Shown piece after piece: positions 1 through 13,700 of a stretch of DNA of 64,000 nucleotides (the first letter of the stretch is position 1; each line of letters starts with the position of its first letter). A program made the position numbers and the translations under genes. The DNA comes from Acanthamoeba castellanii str. Neff (taxonomy: Eukaryota > Discosea > Longamoebia > Acanthamoebidae). The notes beneath the pieces were generated by a model. It did no database searches. It was not told where the DNA came from and worked only from the letters and a program-made list of their open reading frames with translations. The stretch lies in assembly GCF_000313135.1 (NCBI RefSeq), contig NW_004457245.1, positions 138,509 through 202,508 of the forward strand. Reading direction: 5' to 3'.

Positions 1-1412
1 TAAGGTGGCAGTTTGGGGGGGGGCTACCCTCGCAAGCGCCCAGCGAGTCGATGGACACGCCGGCCGATGAGGCGATGCACGGGTTGTCGTATGTTTTGTT
101 GTTGCAGCCGCACACGGGATTCAGCTCTAGCGTACATGTCTGGTTGCGTGTCGTGTCGTGTCGTGTGTGTCGTGTCGTGTCGTGTGTCGTGAGATACGAT
201 CGTCGGTCGCGTGATTGGGTGGTGTGGTACCTTGGGGACATTGATGCAGGTACCGACGCCGCCGCACATGCCCGGCTCGTAGCGGCAGTACTGATCGGCA
301 CTGCACTGCGAATTGTTACGGCACGCAAACGCGTTCTCGACTGCCGCCCATGTCGTGTGTTGCGTGTGTCGCGTCAGTTCACCTTCACGACACACGACAC
401 ACGACACACGACACACGACACACACCTTGGCATTCGCCAAAGGAGCGAATCGAGACGCCACTGGAGAAGGCGAGGCACGGGTTGCTGTAGGTTTGGTCGT
501 TGCACCCGCACACCGAGTTGAGCTCGAGCGTGCACATCTGTGCGAACCGTTTTACCATCAACACAACCGCACACGACACACGACACGACACGCACACGAC
601 ACGACACACGGCGTACATCGGGTATGCGTGAACACAGGCCCACGCCGCCGCACCGCTCGGCGGGAAAGCGGCAATGGAACCCGGCTGCGCAATCGCTGTC
701 GGCGCTGCACTTGAGCGTATCTGGATTACGACCGCGCGAGTTGTGAGTGCCGCGTGTCGTGTGTCGCGTGTGTCGCGTGTGTCGCGTGTGTCGCGTGTGT
801 CGTGTGTCGCGTGTGTCGCGTGTGTCGCGCGGTGAGCAAGGGAGGCAAAGGTACCGTTGCAGGCTTTGAAGGCGAAGGTGGCCTGTCCCGCCGCAGCGGC
901 CGAGCACGGGTTGGCGTAGGTCATGAAATCGCAGCCGCAGACCGGCCTGAACTCGAGCGTGCACGCCTGCGGCACCCTTTCACACACTCCCTTTCCCTGT
1001 GTGTCGCATCGTGCGTGTCGCATCGTGCGTGTCGTGTCGTGCGGTGTGTTGTGCGTGTGCGGCCAGGGTCAACACGAGTCAAAGGCCGGCGCGCTTGTCA
1101 GGCCGCGTCAACCGCGGCTTCCGTGGACCAGCGCGGAAGAGGCGTAGGAAGAAGCAGAGAAAGCTGGGGGGGGTTTGGTACCCCGCAGAGGAGGTTGGGG
1201 AAGGCGCAGAAGAGGCCGGCGCTCTGCTGGCACGGCTGGTCGAGCGAGCACACGGCCCCGCACGTGCCCGGCAGGGGCGACGCCGGGGGACTCGGCCGCG
1301 TGGTGGTCGTCGCTGGAGGGGTCGTAGTGGTGACCTGACCCGCGCACCCGCCCGGCGCCAGCAGGCAGCAGCCCACCACCACCACCATCGCAAGTTGCAG
1401 AAGTCGATGCAT
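1..1412 (-). CDS. Secreted Kazal-type serine protease inhibitor-like protein (3' part beyond left edge)
   Basis: Reading leftward from the ATG at 1410-1412, the product opens with a hydrophobic signal peptide (about residues 1-25, rich in V, C, L) and a Thr/Pro linker. Two alternating cysteine-rich modules then repeat. One is WAP-like (pattern CxxDxxC...FCRFP...CGGVGxC, seen near 1180-1280, 640-720 and 250-320). The other is a Kazal domain with the core CTLEXXXVCGC and YxNPC (near 880-960, 440-540, 40-130). At least three Kazal domains lie in the window, and the last visible donor is near position 35, so the gene continues to the left. Introns between modules carry CGTGTGT/CACACGA arrays. Kazal domains are substrate-like inhibitors of secreted serine proteases, so the likely site of action is extracellular or vacuolar. 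Family assignment is firm; target protease is unknown. Confidence 0.8.
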
Positions 1413-1536
1413 TGTCTTGAGTCGTTTGTGTGTGTGTGTGGTGTTGATGTTGTTGACGTTGGGGCTCGAAGGTTGTTGGTTGTGTGTACAAAGATGATGA
1501 TGATGCTGAGGTTGGGGGTGGTGGACGTGACGCCCT

Positions 1537-1544
1537 CTATTTAT
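1537..1544 (-). promoter_or_regulatory. TATA-like box of the Kazal gene
   Basis: On the minus strand this reads ATAAATAG, about 125-130 bp before the Kazal gene's ATG (1412). A TATA element lies at nearly the same distance before the other large secreted-protein gene (41889). Assigned from sequence and position only. Confidence 0.4.
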
Positions 1545-1953
1545 GTCCTATGGGATATGGAGCGTGCGTTGATACTGGGGGGTGCCAACCAGTAGGGATG
1601 TGGCGGACAAGGCCCTGAAACTTCGAGTCTATCATCACGCCACCCATTCCAGTTGAGATGTGTGACAGACATAGGACTGTGGAATGGACCCTTGCTAGTG
1701 GTCAATGCAGTCAGTAATAATTTGATCCTGGCCGATCTGCTTTTACCTCACTTATGTTCTTTATATTTATTGATCGTAATATTTATTTTAATTATTCTTT
1801 ATATTTATATTTTATTCATTTTTATTTTTTGTTATTTATGAGTTCATGTATTGTTTTTTTTGTATTTTTGTGATAAATAAAGGAAGGTAACAGAGAAGAG
1901 GAAAGAGAGGAGAAGAGGAGAGGTGGGGACCGGGCTGTCGAGGAAGAGAGGGC
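1545..1953. other. Intergenic region, AT-rich
   Basis: This holds the upstream region of the Kazal gene and the 3' flank of the lectin gene. A strongly AT-rich stretch spans about 1735-1885 and includes AATAAA-like signals on both strands. No open frame here has coding character. Confidence 0.6.
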
Positions 1954-4578
1954 CTAGAGGAATTTCTTGTTGGCATCGTCCTTGGCCTTCTTCCACATGA
2001 TGAAGGCCACGCCGAAGCACACCTGACAGGCGAAGGAGATGACGATGATAAAGAGGAAAAGGGTGAGCAAGAAGAGGAGAAGGTGCACGCGCAAGAGGCA
2101 GGCAGGCGGTACCTGGAAGAAGCAAAAATAGATCCACCACGCGACGGAGCCGCTCTTCTCCACGACGCTCTTGAGCTCCTCCTTGCCGCTCTTGAGCTCC
2201 TGGAGAGCGTTGTTCTGGTCTCGGTCGCCCCTCTGCATCGTTTGTTTGAACTCGTTCAGCAAGCGCTCCGCACGCAACACGACACACACAGACACACACG
2301 ACACACACACGACACACGACACACACGACACATGTGATAAGGTATGGGTGCGGACCTCGACAAGAGTCTGGACGGAGGTAACGTGCTGCTGGAGTTCGCG
2401 GATGAGGCGGGCCACGTTGTTGTAGGTGTTGCCCTGCTCGGCCGAGACGTGGCCCTTGAGGTCGCCGACCAGCTTGTTCACGGCGGACAGCTCCTCCATC
2501 ACGACGCGGCGGAATTCGTTCACTGAGTCCTGGAGCACTCGCACCTCGCGGAGGGCGCCTTTGATCTCTTGGGTCAGGTCGTTGTTGTCCGCGGGCTGGC
2601 GCATGTCGTTGACCTGCGACAGCACCTGGGAGAGGCTGTGGGCGAGGCTGTCCTGCTGGTTCCTCACAGCCTCCACCTTGAAGGTCAGCTGATCCAGCTT
2701 GCTGGTGAGCTTGTTGGTGTCCTCCTGCGATCGCGGCTGTTGTTGTTGCTGCTGCTGCTGCTGCTCGTGCTGCTGCTGTTGCTGTTGCACAGGGCTGGGT
2801 TCCTGTTGGTTGCTCTGTTGTTGTTCGGTGTAAGCAGGTTGAGGTTCATCATGACGCTGCTCCTGATTGTGATGAGCTTCCTGAGACTCCTGATGTACCT
2901 GTTGCGGAAGATAAGGGTTAGGGGGATCCTTGGGAAGATAAGGGTTGGGCTTAACGGGCTCGGTCGACTGGACGGTCTCCACGTGCTCGGGCTCCGGCTC
3001 AATTTCCTGGTAGCACGCCAACAGTCAGCTCGGCTAGAACCACACACACACAGACCACACGACACACACGAACACACGCGACACACACGAACACACACGA
3101 CACGACACGACACGACACGACCAACGACACGACCAACGACACGACCAACGACACGACCAACGACACGACACGACCAACGACACGACACGACCAACGACAC
3201 GACACACACGGGAAGACGACACACGACACGACAACGTGACGGCTTGTGTGTGTACCTGCTGCCTTGGAGGAACGGGAGGGCGACGGCGCCACGGGTCGAG
3301 GTTGTAGGTGATGAACGAAAAGACATCGTGGTTATCGGTGAGGTGTCCAGTGGCCGCACTCAAACCAAAGTAGTAGCCCTTGGGCAGCGACTCGTGATGA
3401 GTGATGCAGGGCACCCAGTGGCCAGCTCCATCTAAATAATGACACACACGCCACACGCCACACACACACGCCACACACACGTGACGCACAACACATACAC
3501 GGCGTTGGTGATGCGAGAGCAGGAGCGCATTCGCGCAAAAGAGATACACTTACCGTCGGTCTCCACCTGGATGACTCCGTCGCGATAGATCACGCGCATC
3601 TTGGACCTTGTTTCGCGGTTGAGGTTACTGCAGGAGGCCTTCTCGCCGCGCCTGCCGTCATCGAAGGGATCGTAACGCTGCGTGCCATCGTTGATCCAAA
3701 GAGAGATCCTGGGCTCGTCGTTCTAGTGGCAGCGAGTGCACAGCAAGGCGCAAACATAGGTAAGTTCATCACCGCCCATGTCACAAACAAATAGCACTTT
3801 TGTGGTGCGTGTGCGCGTGCGGTGATGTGTGGCCACAACGAGACGGGCGCAAAACTGTACCTGGCCGTCGTTGTCAAAGGTGTCGAAGTAGACGGCCATG
3901 CCGCGGTACTCCTCCGCGCTGCCCATGCTGATGCCCTCCTTCTTGGGCTCAGCCACATACCAGAGAGCCATGCCGTCGGCGCCTCGGCTGCCGCCACCGC
4001 CGATCTCAAAGTCCATTTGAACTTCCCACGCGTCCATGTCGGCCGCCTGTCGGGAAGCGTGGAGATGAACCACACAACGAGATGGGGAAGGTGCAAGATT
4101 GAGCGAAGGGAAACACACGGCAGATTAAATGAAAGCACTAAGGAGCAATTGGGAAAGTGAATGGAGCGTGAGCAACAAGCGTACCACAGAGTTCCAGACC
4201 CAGCCCACACGGCTCTGGAGAGCGGGGGTCAGGCGAATCCTATCCTCAGACACGATGGCGCTACCACCGAACTCCCAGAAAGGCAGGGTGCCCCCCCTTC
4301 CTACAAAAGAGAGATTATTATACGAACAGTTAGAATTTGACACTGTTGGGCCAGGGTGCCAAAATCTTTGCAATCGAGTAGCCACTTTAGGAAGAAACGG
4401 ATTTGAACTCAGCTTCAAGTCAACGAATGCGGTGGCACTGGATGAAGATCAACGTACCGAGGTAGAAGGGGGCACGGAAAGAGTGCTTGAACTCATATCT
4501 CTGTGTCTGCGTCAAGGCCAGCGCAAACAGAGAGAAGAGGAGGAGAATCAAGATCCGCATTGGCGCAGCGTGTCCCAT
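1954..4578 (-). CDS. L-type (leguminous-type) lectin, ERGIC-53/VIP36-like cargo receptor
   Basis: The start is the ATG at 4576-4578, followed by a signal peptide (ILILLLFSLFALAL). The luminal L-type lectin domain is split over several exons. It contains FWEFGGSAIVSEDRIRLTP, the ligand/Ca-site strand VYFDTFDNDGQ (near 3880) and the late strand GYYFGLSAATGHL (near 3370). A Pro/Gln-rich linker with poly-Q (near 2700-2900) and a long coiled coil (about 2190-2700) follow, then one transmembrane helix (near 2020-2110) and a short basic tail ending KKFL. In ERGIC-53 the tail ends in KKFF, a dilysine COPI retrieval signal with a phenylalanine exit signal; KKFL is a close variant. Known role of the family: Man-rich glycoprotein cargo capture between ER and Golgi. 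Introns near 2270-2340 and 3040-3240 carry CACGACAC arrays. Confidence 0.85.
3098..3205. repeat. Intronic CACGA / ACGACACGACCA array
   Basis: Short CACGA units pass into repeats of a 12-base unit ACGACACGACCA, all inside an intron of the lectin gene. The unit is related to the heptamer arrays in other introns of the window. Confidence 0.8.
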
Positions 4579-4908
4579 CTCGGCGGCGATAGATGAAGGA
4601 GAGGAGGGGGAGGGGATGGAGCGAGCCAAGGAAATGGGAACAATCGATCTCAAGATCCCTCACCACGCCACGTCTAAGTGCCAACAGCACACAGCGCCAT
4701 TGCGTCGACTTGCCACCTCAGCAGTCAAGCATTCCGCACATTCTTTTCCACACTCACGAAATTTCGAGCAACGTGTGCGCACCACAAGGAACACAAGACA
4801 CGCACACAAGTGGAGAAGCGAAGTCAAGACGAAAGCAAAAATGATGTATCAGTTGCTCGCGGTGAGGTGGAGTGAACGAGGGAGTAGAAAAGGGTGAGGA
4901 ATAAATAA

Positions 4909-5726
4909 TTACAACCGGTCTAGCTGCGCTTGCTCGTTCATCGATTGCAGTCTGTCGGCGTAGATCTCGGCCAGCGCCTGCTGCACCAGCACCAGCGTTT
5001 CCTCTACTCGCGCACGCCGCACACGCCGCACACACATGTTCGGTTAGTCAATGACCCGACCCGACCCGCCCGTGGGTTGTGAGCGCAGTCAAGACTGGAC
5101 TTACCGGCCCAGGACAGCGTCTCTCGCAGGCTCTGAGCCGTGTGCTGGTTTTGCTTCTCCAGTTCCTGTAGGCGCTTGAGCTGCTCGGGCTTGGTCGAGT
5201 TGATCCCCGGCAGCGAGTCGATCAGCATGTCCACCTCTACATGGGTGTAAAGGAGCACCACCAACTTGCAAGTGAGTCTCTTGATGGACATGTCCCGCAC
5301 ACACAGCCTCTTGCGCACAACGGTGCAAGTAGTACCTTTCACGTTGTTGAGCAGGAGAGCAGCCATGTTGGCGGCTTCGCCCTCCATGACCTCCATCGTC
5401 GGGCCGGTGGGGACTGGCGCGGCGGGCTCGGGCATGGGCATCGAGGGAAGGACGGGCAGGACCGGTCCCCCGTCTGCCACGGCGGCGTTGGCACCGTTGG
5501 CCACGGTTTTGGGACCGTCCGCTGTTCGATTGAGATGTTTGAACTCATCAAAGGGCAAGGGCGGCGCATCTTGCTGCAGTACGCCGATGAATGTGTAGAA
5601 TTTCTCGCCAAGCCCATCGATTTTGTCCTGCAGCTGCGTCACCCGATCGGTGACCGCCTCCACCGGCACTTGCGGTGGTGGTGCCTGGGTACCCTGTTGG
5701 ACAGCTCCCTCTGGTCGTGGCTCCAT
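4909..5726 (-). CDS. MED21: Mediator of RNA polymerase II transcription subunit 21
   Basis: The ATG is at 5724-5726. The N-terminal region after a short Pro-rich leader has the Med21 signature DRVTQLQDKIDGL followed by FIGVLQQDAPP (residues about 25-55), as in the family's N-terminal helix. A Pro/Ala/Met-rich linker follows. A second exon (about 5104-5237) contains VDMLIDSLPGINST and a helical segment, and a final exon (4909-5002) ends in a helix rich in A, Q and E. Med21 pairs with Med7 in the middle module of Mediator; the conserved LIDSLPG motif is typical. At about 210 residues it is longer than human MED21 because of the linker. Its start faces the DPM3 start 98 bp away. Confidence 0.85.
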
Positions 5727-5824
5727 TCGTTTTGTGCTTATATTTTTAGTAAATAAATTTCATTTTTTTGGCCTTCGTGACACGTCACGCCTTGCGAGAT
5801 TGACCAATCTGCATTCTACACAAG
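5727..5824. promoter_or_regulatory. Compact divergent promoter region between MED21 and DPM3
   Basis: Only 98 bp separate the two start codons, so both promoters and both 5' leaders must share this space. It is AT-rich on the MED21 side (TTATATTTTTAGTAAATAAA). It contains an inverted GTGAC-AC-GTCAC element (5778-5787) and a CCAAT box (near 5801-5806) on the DPM3 side. No functional proof is available from sequence. Confidence 0.5.
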
Positions 5825-6263
5825 ATGAAGAAGGTAAACAGCGCCTGCGATCTCTGACGTCCTTACTGCCTCACCTCGGGCTAACGTCTGTGATGGTGCT
5901 TGTGCATAGGCGGCGAGGTGGTTTTCGTTGCTGATTATTGCCCTCAGCGCATGGGCTGCTCTTCTCTTCGACTACTATCCCCTTCATCTTAAGGGCAACG
6001 CACAACTCGCCCTCCAATTCGTACGTTCCCTTCCCAGTTCTGTTCTGCCATCCCTCCCTATCAAATTGACTCGTAAATTGGTGCAGGCCCCCTTCCTCGC
6101 GCTTGTCGCGTTTGGCGTGTACTCGCTTGTGCGAATTCTCTACAACCTGGCCATCTTCCCCGTCTGCCCCGAAGCGCTGACCGAGATGAGGAAGGAGATG
6201 AAGGAGGCCGAAGCCGATCTGAAGAAGAAGGGCTTCAAGTTCCCCAACAAGAAGACCGATTAA
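5825..6263 (+). CDS. DPM3: Dolichol-phosphate mannosyltransferase subunit 3
   Basis: Exon 1 is only ATGAAGAAG (5825-5833) with donor GTAAAC. Exon 2 starts after CATAG at 5910 and encodes the first membrane helix (LLIIALSAWAALLF). Exon 3 encodes the second helix and the family signature VYSLVRILYNLAIFPVC, then a conserved C-terminal helix (EMKEAEADLKKKGFKF). The total is about 100 residues, normal for DPM3. DPM3 is the small two-helix ER membrane protein that anchors the catalytic DPM1, giving dolichol-P-mannose for N-glycosylation, GPI anchors and O-mannosylation. The stop is at 6261-6263, and AATAAA-type signals follow near 6354. This small gene is easy to miss because of the 3-codon first exon. 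Confidence 0.88.
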
Positions 6264-6410
6264 GCCAAGTGCCACCGCCCACACCCACGCCACCACACCA
6301 CACTCTCACATCCCGATCGTCCTAGTTGCGATTAGCTGTTCCATTTCGATACACGAAATAAAACCAAACCAATCAAATCCAATATTCTTTTGTATTTTTT
6401 ATTCCACAGC

Positions 6411-8218
<1,808 letters not shown>

Positions 8219-8495
8219 ACATTGTTTATATTTATTGACAATTCAGTAATAAAATAATGAAAATAATGAAATAATCAATACAAATCACAAATAAATACAA
8301 ATAAAAAATAAATCGTGGCGGGTAAAAAGGGGGAATTGTGGGAAATCGGTTTGCGCGGTGACTTTCTCGTTCTCGGGTTGCGAAGGCGACAAGGAGTGGT
8401 CTTCGCTTCTACGCGATTCTCAATTCGATTCGATTCGTTCTGCCTCTGCCCGGCCCCCAGCCGTTGAATTGAATCCTCGTTTGCCGTACCGTAGG
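8219..8495. other. Intergenic region
   Basis: This contains the AT-rich 3' flank of the adenine deaminase gene (AATAAA near 8247) and the upstream region of the next + strand gene. No gene seen. Confidence 0.6.
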
Positions 8496-10586
8496 ATGGA
8501 CGTAGCGACAAGACGTGGCTGGCTGGTCTTGGTGGCGTTGGTGCTTGCCATCTTCGCATCGACCCTCCCCCCGGCGCAAGGTTTGCAGCCAATTCCATCC
8601 TTTTCTGATCCCCTTTCTCAAGCCTCTACTCTATTGATACCTCGCCTCGAGAAAAGATCAACCAAATCGATAGAAATTGGGATTCAGATTTCTACGTTTC
8701 TCAAATTTTTGTAATCTCGCAGCTAACCGGCCCCCACGCCATTTATCAGCCCTGGAGACATTCAAATGCCGCGTCCCGCGCGTACTCGTCACCACCGAGA
8801 GCGGCGGAAGCGGTCTGTCGGCGAGCGAGGTCGAGGTGCTCATCGGCAAGAACCCCAATTTCGTTGATCCCTCCTCCACCCACTGGACCTGCACCGACGG
8901 CATCGCCGGCGGCGAAGCCCTCTCCACCCCCGGTACCCTCACCCTTCATCTTTCTCCATCTTCTTCATCTTCTTGCTTGGCACTGACCGTGTGTCGTGTC
9001 GTGTCGTGTCGTGTCGTGTCGTGTCGTGTCCGTCGCGTCAGGTGGTGACTCGGGCGAGTTCTTGATGGGTCTCGCGCTGTACGCGGCAGAGATGAAGAAG
9101 TTCTACCCCGACTACGAGCTCTCCAAACACGAGGTGCACGAGATGTTCAAGGAATTCCTCGGCAGCATCGACGAGTCCCGGTCCTTCTACATGCACATGG
9201 ACGCGGTACATACGACATCCATGACACGCACGCGGCACGCGGCACGCGGCACATGACGTGTTCTGATTGCGTGTCGTGTGTCGTGTGCGAAATGCAGAAC
9301 GTGTACAAGCTCCTGCAGGAGAAGTTGGTGCCGATTCTGGGCACCAACCCCAACATCTACTACGTACCCGAGACCAAGCAGGAGCAGGTGCTGAAGTACC
9401 TGACCGACCCCGACTACGTGGGCTGCTCCCACCTCCACGCCATCATGATGTTCCCCGCCAAATACAGCGTACCGCACGCCCCCTTCTCGCACACGCACCA
9501 CCGCACACACGCACCACCGCACACACGCACCACCGCACACACGCACCACCGCACACACGCACCACCGCACGCGATGTCAGTGCTGACGGGTCACGACTGC
9601 TATTAGATTCCGCGCGACACTGTGACGTACTTCCTGTCGTCGTTCTACGAGTACATGTGGAACCACGAGTCCAGCGACAAGCTCGTGCTGGCCATCACCG
9701 ACGCCGTGCCCATCGATGGCTCCCGCACCGAGATGGCCTACATCAAGCTCGGCGCCGAACAGTCTGCGCTCGATCTCGCCGACCAGGTACCTACTCGTGT
9801 GTGCGTGTGTGCGTGGCGTGTGTGTGCGTGTGTGTGTGTGTGCGTGCGTGCGGTGGCTCACAGTCTTCCCTGGCCCGTCCACCAGTGCAAGAACATGGCG
9901 CCGGTGGTCTCAGCCAAGACGGCCAAGGGCAGCGTGTTCCTGGCTCAGCCGCAGTTCGTCGGAGGCGTTCGGGATTCGATCGTTTTCTTCTTCTCGCGCA
10001 AGCTCCAGTCGGTAGGCCTCCCCTCCCCTTTCCCTTCGCTTTCTCTCTTTTCTCTTTTCGCCTTTTATCGCACGAGGTGCACGTGCAATCACTCACCACC
10101 ACCACCACGCGTGTATGTGCGTCCTGGCGCTGCTCAGTTGATCGGTGAGCAGGACGTCAGCGAGGTCAACATCGTGGAGCAGATGGCCGAACTCGCCGCG
10201 ACCCATCTTCAGCTCTCCATCACGTACGCTCCACGCCTACGCCTCTCTGTGCCGTGTGTGTGTTTTGTGCGTGTGCCGTGTCTCGTTGTGTCTGACCCTC
10301 TCTGTCCACTTCAGCAATTTGGCCAAGGGCAAGCCCGTGTACAAGGTCACCATGCTGTTGGACAACACATCGAGTCTGCTGCGCCTGATCATCGCATCCG
10401 TCGTCTCCATCCTCCTCTTCATCCTGCTCTTTGCCTCCATCACCTACATCAAATTTGTACGCTCCCCTCCCATCCCACCAACTCTGTGGTAAGCTTGCTT
10501 ACCAATCTTCATCTTCATCTTCATCTTCTTCATCTGCGTGCCAACAGCGTCAGCTCATTCACGAAGATGACGAGCACGAAGTGTAA
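8496..10586 (+). CDS. Unrecognised type I membrane protein with signal peptide
   Basis: I do not recognise the family. The ATG at 8496 opens a signal peptide (about residues 10-28, WLVLVALVLAIFASTL). The luminal region of about 340 residues is spread over eight exons, with recognisable segments HWTCTDGIAGGEALSTPG, GGDSGEFLMGLALYAAEMKK, LTDPDYVGCSHLHAIMMFP and YFLSSFYEYMWNHESSDK. A single C-terminal membrane helix (LIIASVVSILLFILLFASI) is followed by a short acidic tail ending HEDDEHEV, stop at 10584-10586. Codon use and splice style match neighbours, so it is probably an old resident gene. Introns include the 16-bp x5 repeat at 9491-9570. A secretory or endolysosomal membrane location is inferred. 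Confidence 0.7.
9491..9570 (+). repeat. Perfect 16-bp x5 tandem repeat in an intron
   Basis: Five exact copies of ACACGCACCACCGCAC lie end to end in an intron of the type I membrane protein gene. The exactness suggests recent expansion. Confidence 0.9.
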
Positions 10587-10751
10587 TAGCAACCACCCCC
10601 ATTTTTCCCTCTTCTTCTTCTTCATCTTCATCTCTTCCGTCATCTTTGGCCTTCTCCATAGAGCCTTGTAAAAACACATAACATAGACCACCACGCATCA
10701 ACCGGTGTAGGCTACATAAATAATAACAATCAAAACAAACATGTCTGTGTT

Positions 10752-13700
10752 CTATGGCTGGTCCTCCCCGGCGTTGAGCTGCTTCGTCTTGCGACGGAGC
10801 TTCTTCTTCGTCTTCCTGGCGTTGACGAAGCGCATCATGGCGGCCAGGTCCTCCTTGAACCGTCGCAGCTCGGCGTCCATGGCCTCCGCCACCCTTCGCA
10901 GCTCGCCCTCCCGCGCGTCCGCCTCCCGCTCTCGCCGCTCGGCCGCCGCGGCCGCCTCCGCTGCCTCGCCCGCGTCCGCCCGCGGCCTCGCGGCCTCCTC
11001 GAGCTCGCCGGCCAGCACTTCGCGCTCGCGCTCAAGGCGCTCCACTTCGTGTCGGGCGTGATCCAGGTTCTTCTGGAGCATCCAGTTGCGCCGCTTGAGC
11101 CGGGTGGCGTGGGCACGATCGTCGTCGACGTCGCGCGTGAGCGCCGCGATCCCGCGTTGGAGCGCGGTGAGGTCCGCTAGGCTCTGCTCTCGGAAGTGGT
11201 CGAACTCGCGCTGCGCCCGCCTTCGCTGCCGTCGCTCGCGTCGCACCAGCTCGCGGCCCTCCGGCGTCAGCCCCGCCCTCTCCCACTCCTCCTCCTCCTC
11301 TTCGTTGTCGTCATCATTTTCATCAGCCGCCACACCATTGACGCCGATCGCCGCCGCAGCCGCACCATCACCATCGTCATCGGTGGCTTCGAAGTTCCAC
11401 GCGCTGGCCAGCGCACTAATGTCCTCCTCCTCGGGGCTGTCGCCATCGCCGTCAACTTTGTCGTTCCCATTGGCCTCAGGCTCGACGTGGTGCCCATTCT
11501 CCACCACCTGACGGTCGTCGTCGTAGTCGACATCGGCGGTGTTGTCGACATCATTGACGGCGGCGACGGCGGCGGTGGCGGTGGCGGGCTGTAGCTCGGC
11601 GAGGAGGGCGGCGCGCTGGGCTTCGGATTGGGCCAGGCGCTGCTCGAGATCGGCCACGCGTCGCTCCCATTCGGCCACGCGGCGGTTGACCTCGGTCCAC
11701 TCCCGCTCGAGCGCCTGCGCATAGTTGCCCTCCATCTCGCGCTGCCACTCGGCCCTCGACGCCTCCACCCGCAGCACCTCTGCCCGCAGGGCCTTCACCT
11801 CCTCCTCGGCCGCAGCCGCCCTCTTCTCCGCTTCGTTCTTCGCCTCCTCTTCGTTCTCTGCTTCGTTCTTCGCCTCCTCTTCGTTTGCTTCGTTCTCTGT
11901 CGCGTTCTCCGCCTCCTCCTTCGTGTCGTTTTCATTTTCGTCTTCGTTCTTCGAGTCTTCTTCGGCGACCTCCACCATCACCGCCTCCTCGTCCTCCTCG
12001 TCTTCGTCGTCTTCGTCGTCTTCTTCATCATCGCTCTTCTTCTCCTTTTCGCTTTCGCTTTCTTCGTTTTCTTCTCCGTTTTCGTTTTCCTTCTCGTTCT
12101 CGTGCTGCCCACCTTCGGGCTGCAGCTCGACGAGGGCCCGGCGCAGCTGGTCGATCTCGAGGTCCTTGCGGCCGAGCAGCACCTGGGCCAGCTCCTTCTC
12201 GCGCTGGCGCATGAGCGTGAGCTCCTGCCACGTCGCCTGCGTGTGCGCCCACTCGGCCTCCTTCTTCTGCCACTCGAGCTGCCGCGTCTCCCAGGCCTGC
12301 ACCTCGCGGTACATGTCCTGCACCTCGAGATTGACCCGGTTGAACTTCCACATCTCCTGCTTGAGCCGCAGCTCCAGCGTATCGCAGTGCTCCCTGTGTG
12401 CCGTGTGTGTGTGTGTGTGTGTGTGTGTGTCAGATAATACGCACGACACGACACGACACGACACGACACACGGATGTACTTGAGCTCGGCGATCATCGCG
12501 CGCTCCTTGTCGAGCTCCTCTTCGAGCAGGCTCCGCCGCAGGCGCAGCTGCTGCAGCTCGTCCTTGAGCGCCGCCCTATTCTCCTCGACACTGGTGCCGG
12601 CGTCGGCGTCGGCATTCATTGCAGTCGGGGCTCCCATCGTGGAGTCCTCCTCTCCGGGAAGGAGCCGGCGGTGCCCGAGCTCGGCCACGCGGGCTTGGGC
12701 GGCGCGGGCCAGCTCGCGCAGCTCCTGCTTCTCGACCAGCACCGCGTCCCACTCGCGCTCCTTGGCCTCGAGCGCCTCCTCCCACTCGCGCTCCTTCGCC
12801 GCCATCTGCTCCCGCAGCTCCGCCGCCGTCGAGTCGTCGCTCGCTCGGGGCTGATGGGCGGCATCGGCGTCGGCGTCGGCGAGGCGCTGGCGGAGGTGGT
12901 CGAGGGCGGCGTCGCGGTCGCGCAGGGCCGCGTGCCATTCGGCCTCCTTGGCGGCGAGGTGGTCGTGCAGCTGCTGGAGGACGGCATCCATCTCCTGCAT
13001 GGTGGTGACCCACTCGTCCTCCTTGGCCGCGTGCTGGCGCTCGTCGGCGGCGAGCCGGTCGCGCAGCTCCTCGAGCGCCGCGTCCTTGGCCTGCACCACC
13101 GCATTCCACGCATTCTCCACCGTTGCCAGCTGGTCGCGCAGCTCACGGACTACCTTGGTCTCGGTCTCGGCCTCCGCCTCACTCGCCACCGCGGCCGCCG
13201 CCTGCTGCTGCTCGGCCACGGTCGCATTCCACGCATTTTGCTGGGCCTCGGCCAGGGCTGCGGCGTGCCGGGCCTCCTGGGCCGCGAGTTGGTCGCGCAG
13301 CTCGCGCAGGGCCGCATTCCACTCCTGCTCCGCGGCACTCCACTCGCGCTCCTTCTCCGCCAGCTGCTCGCGCAGCTCCCGCACCACTTCGCTCTCGGCC
13401 TCGGCCTCTTCACCGTCTTCGTTTCCTTCGTCGCCGACTCTCGTCGCAGCGCCGCGACCCGGTCGTTGGCGGTGGCCAGCTCCTCGCGCAGCTCCTCCAG
13501 CGCGGCGTCCTTCTCCTCAATAGTCGCATTCCATTCATTCTGCTTGGATTCCAGCTCCTCGCGCAGCTCCTCCAGCGCGGCGTCCTTCTCCTCGACGACC
13601 GCATTCCACGCATTCTGCTTGGCCTCAAGCTGCTCGCCGAGCTCGCGCACCGTCGCTTCGGCCGCGCTCCATTCGCTCTCGCGGGCCGCCAGCTGGCCTC

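Noticed and set aside
9491..9570. CRISPR-like array
   Set aside because: It is a gapless 16-mer tandem repeat without spacers, inside a eukaryotic intron.
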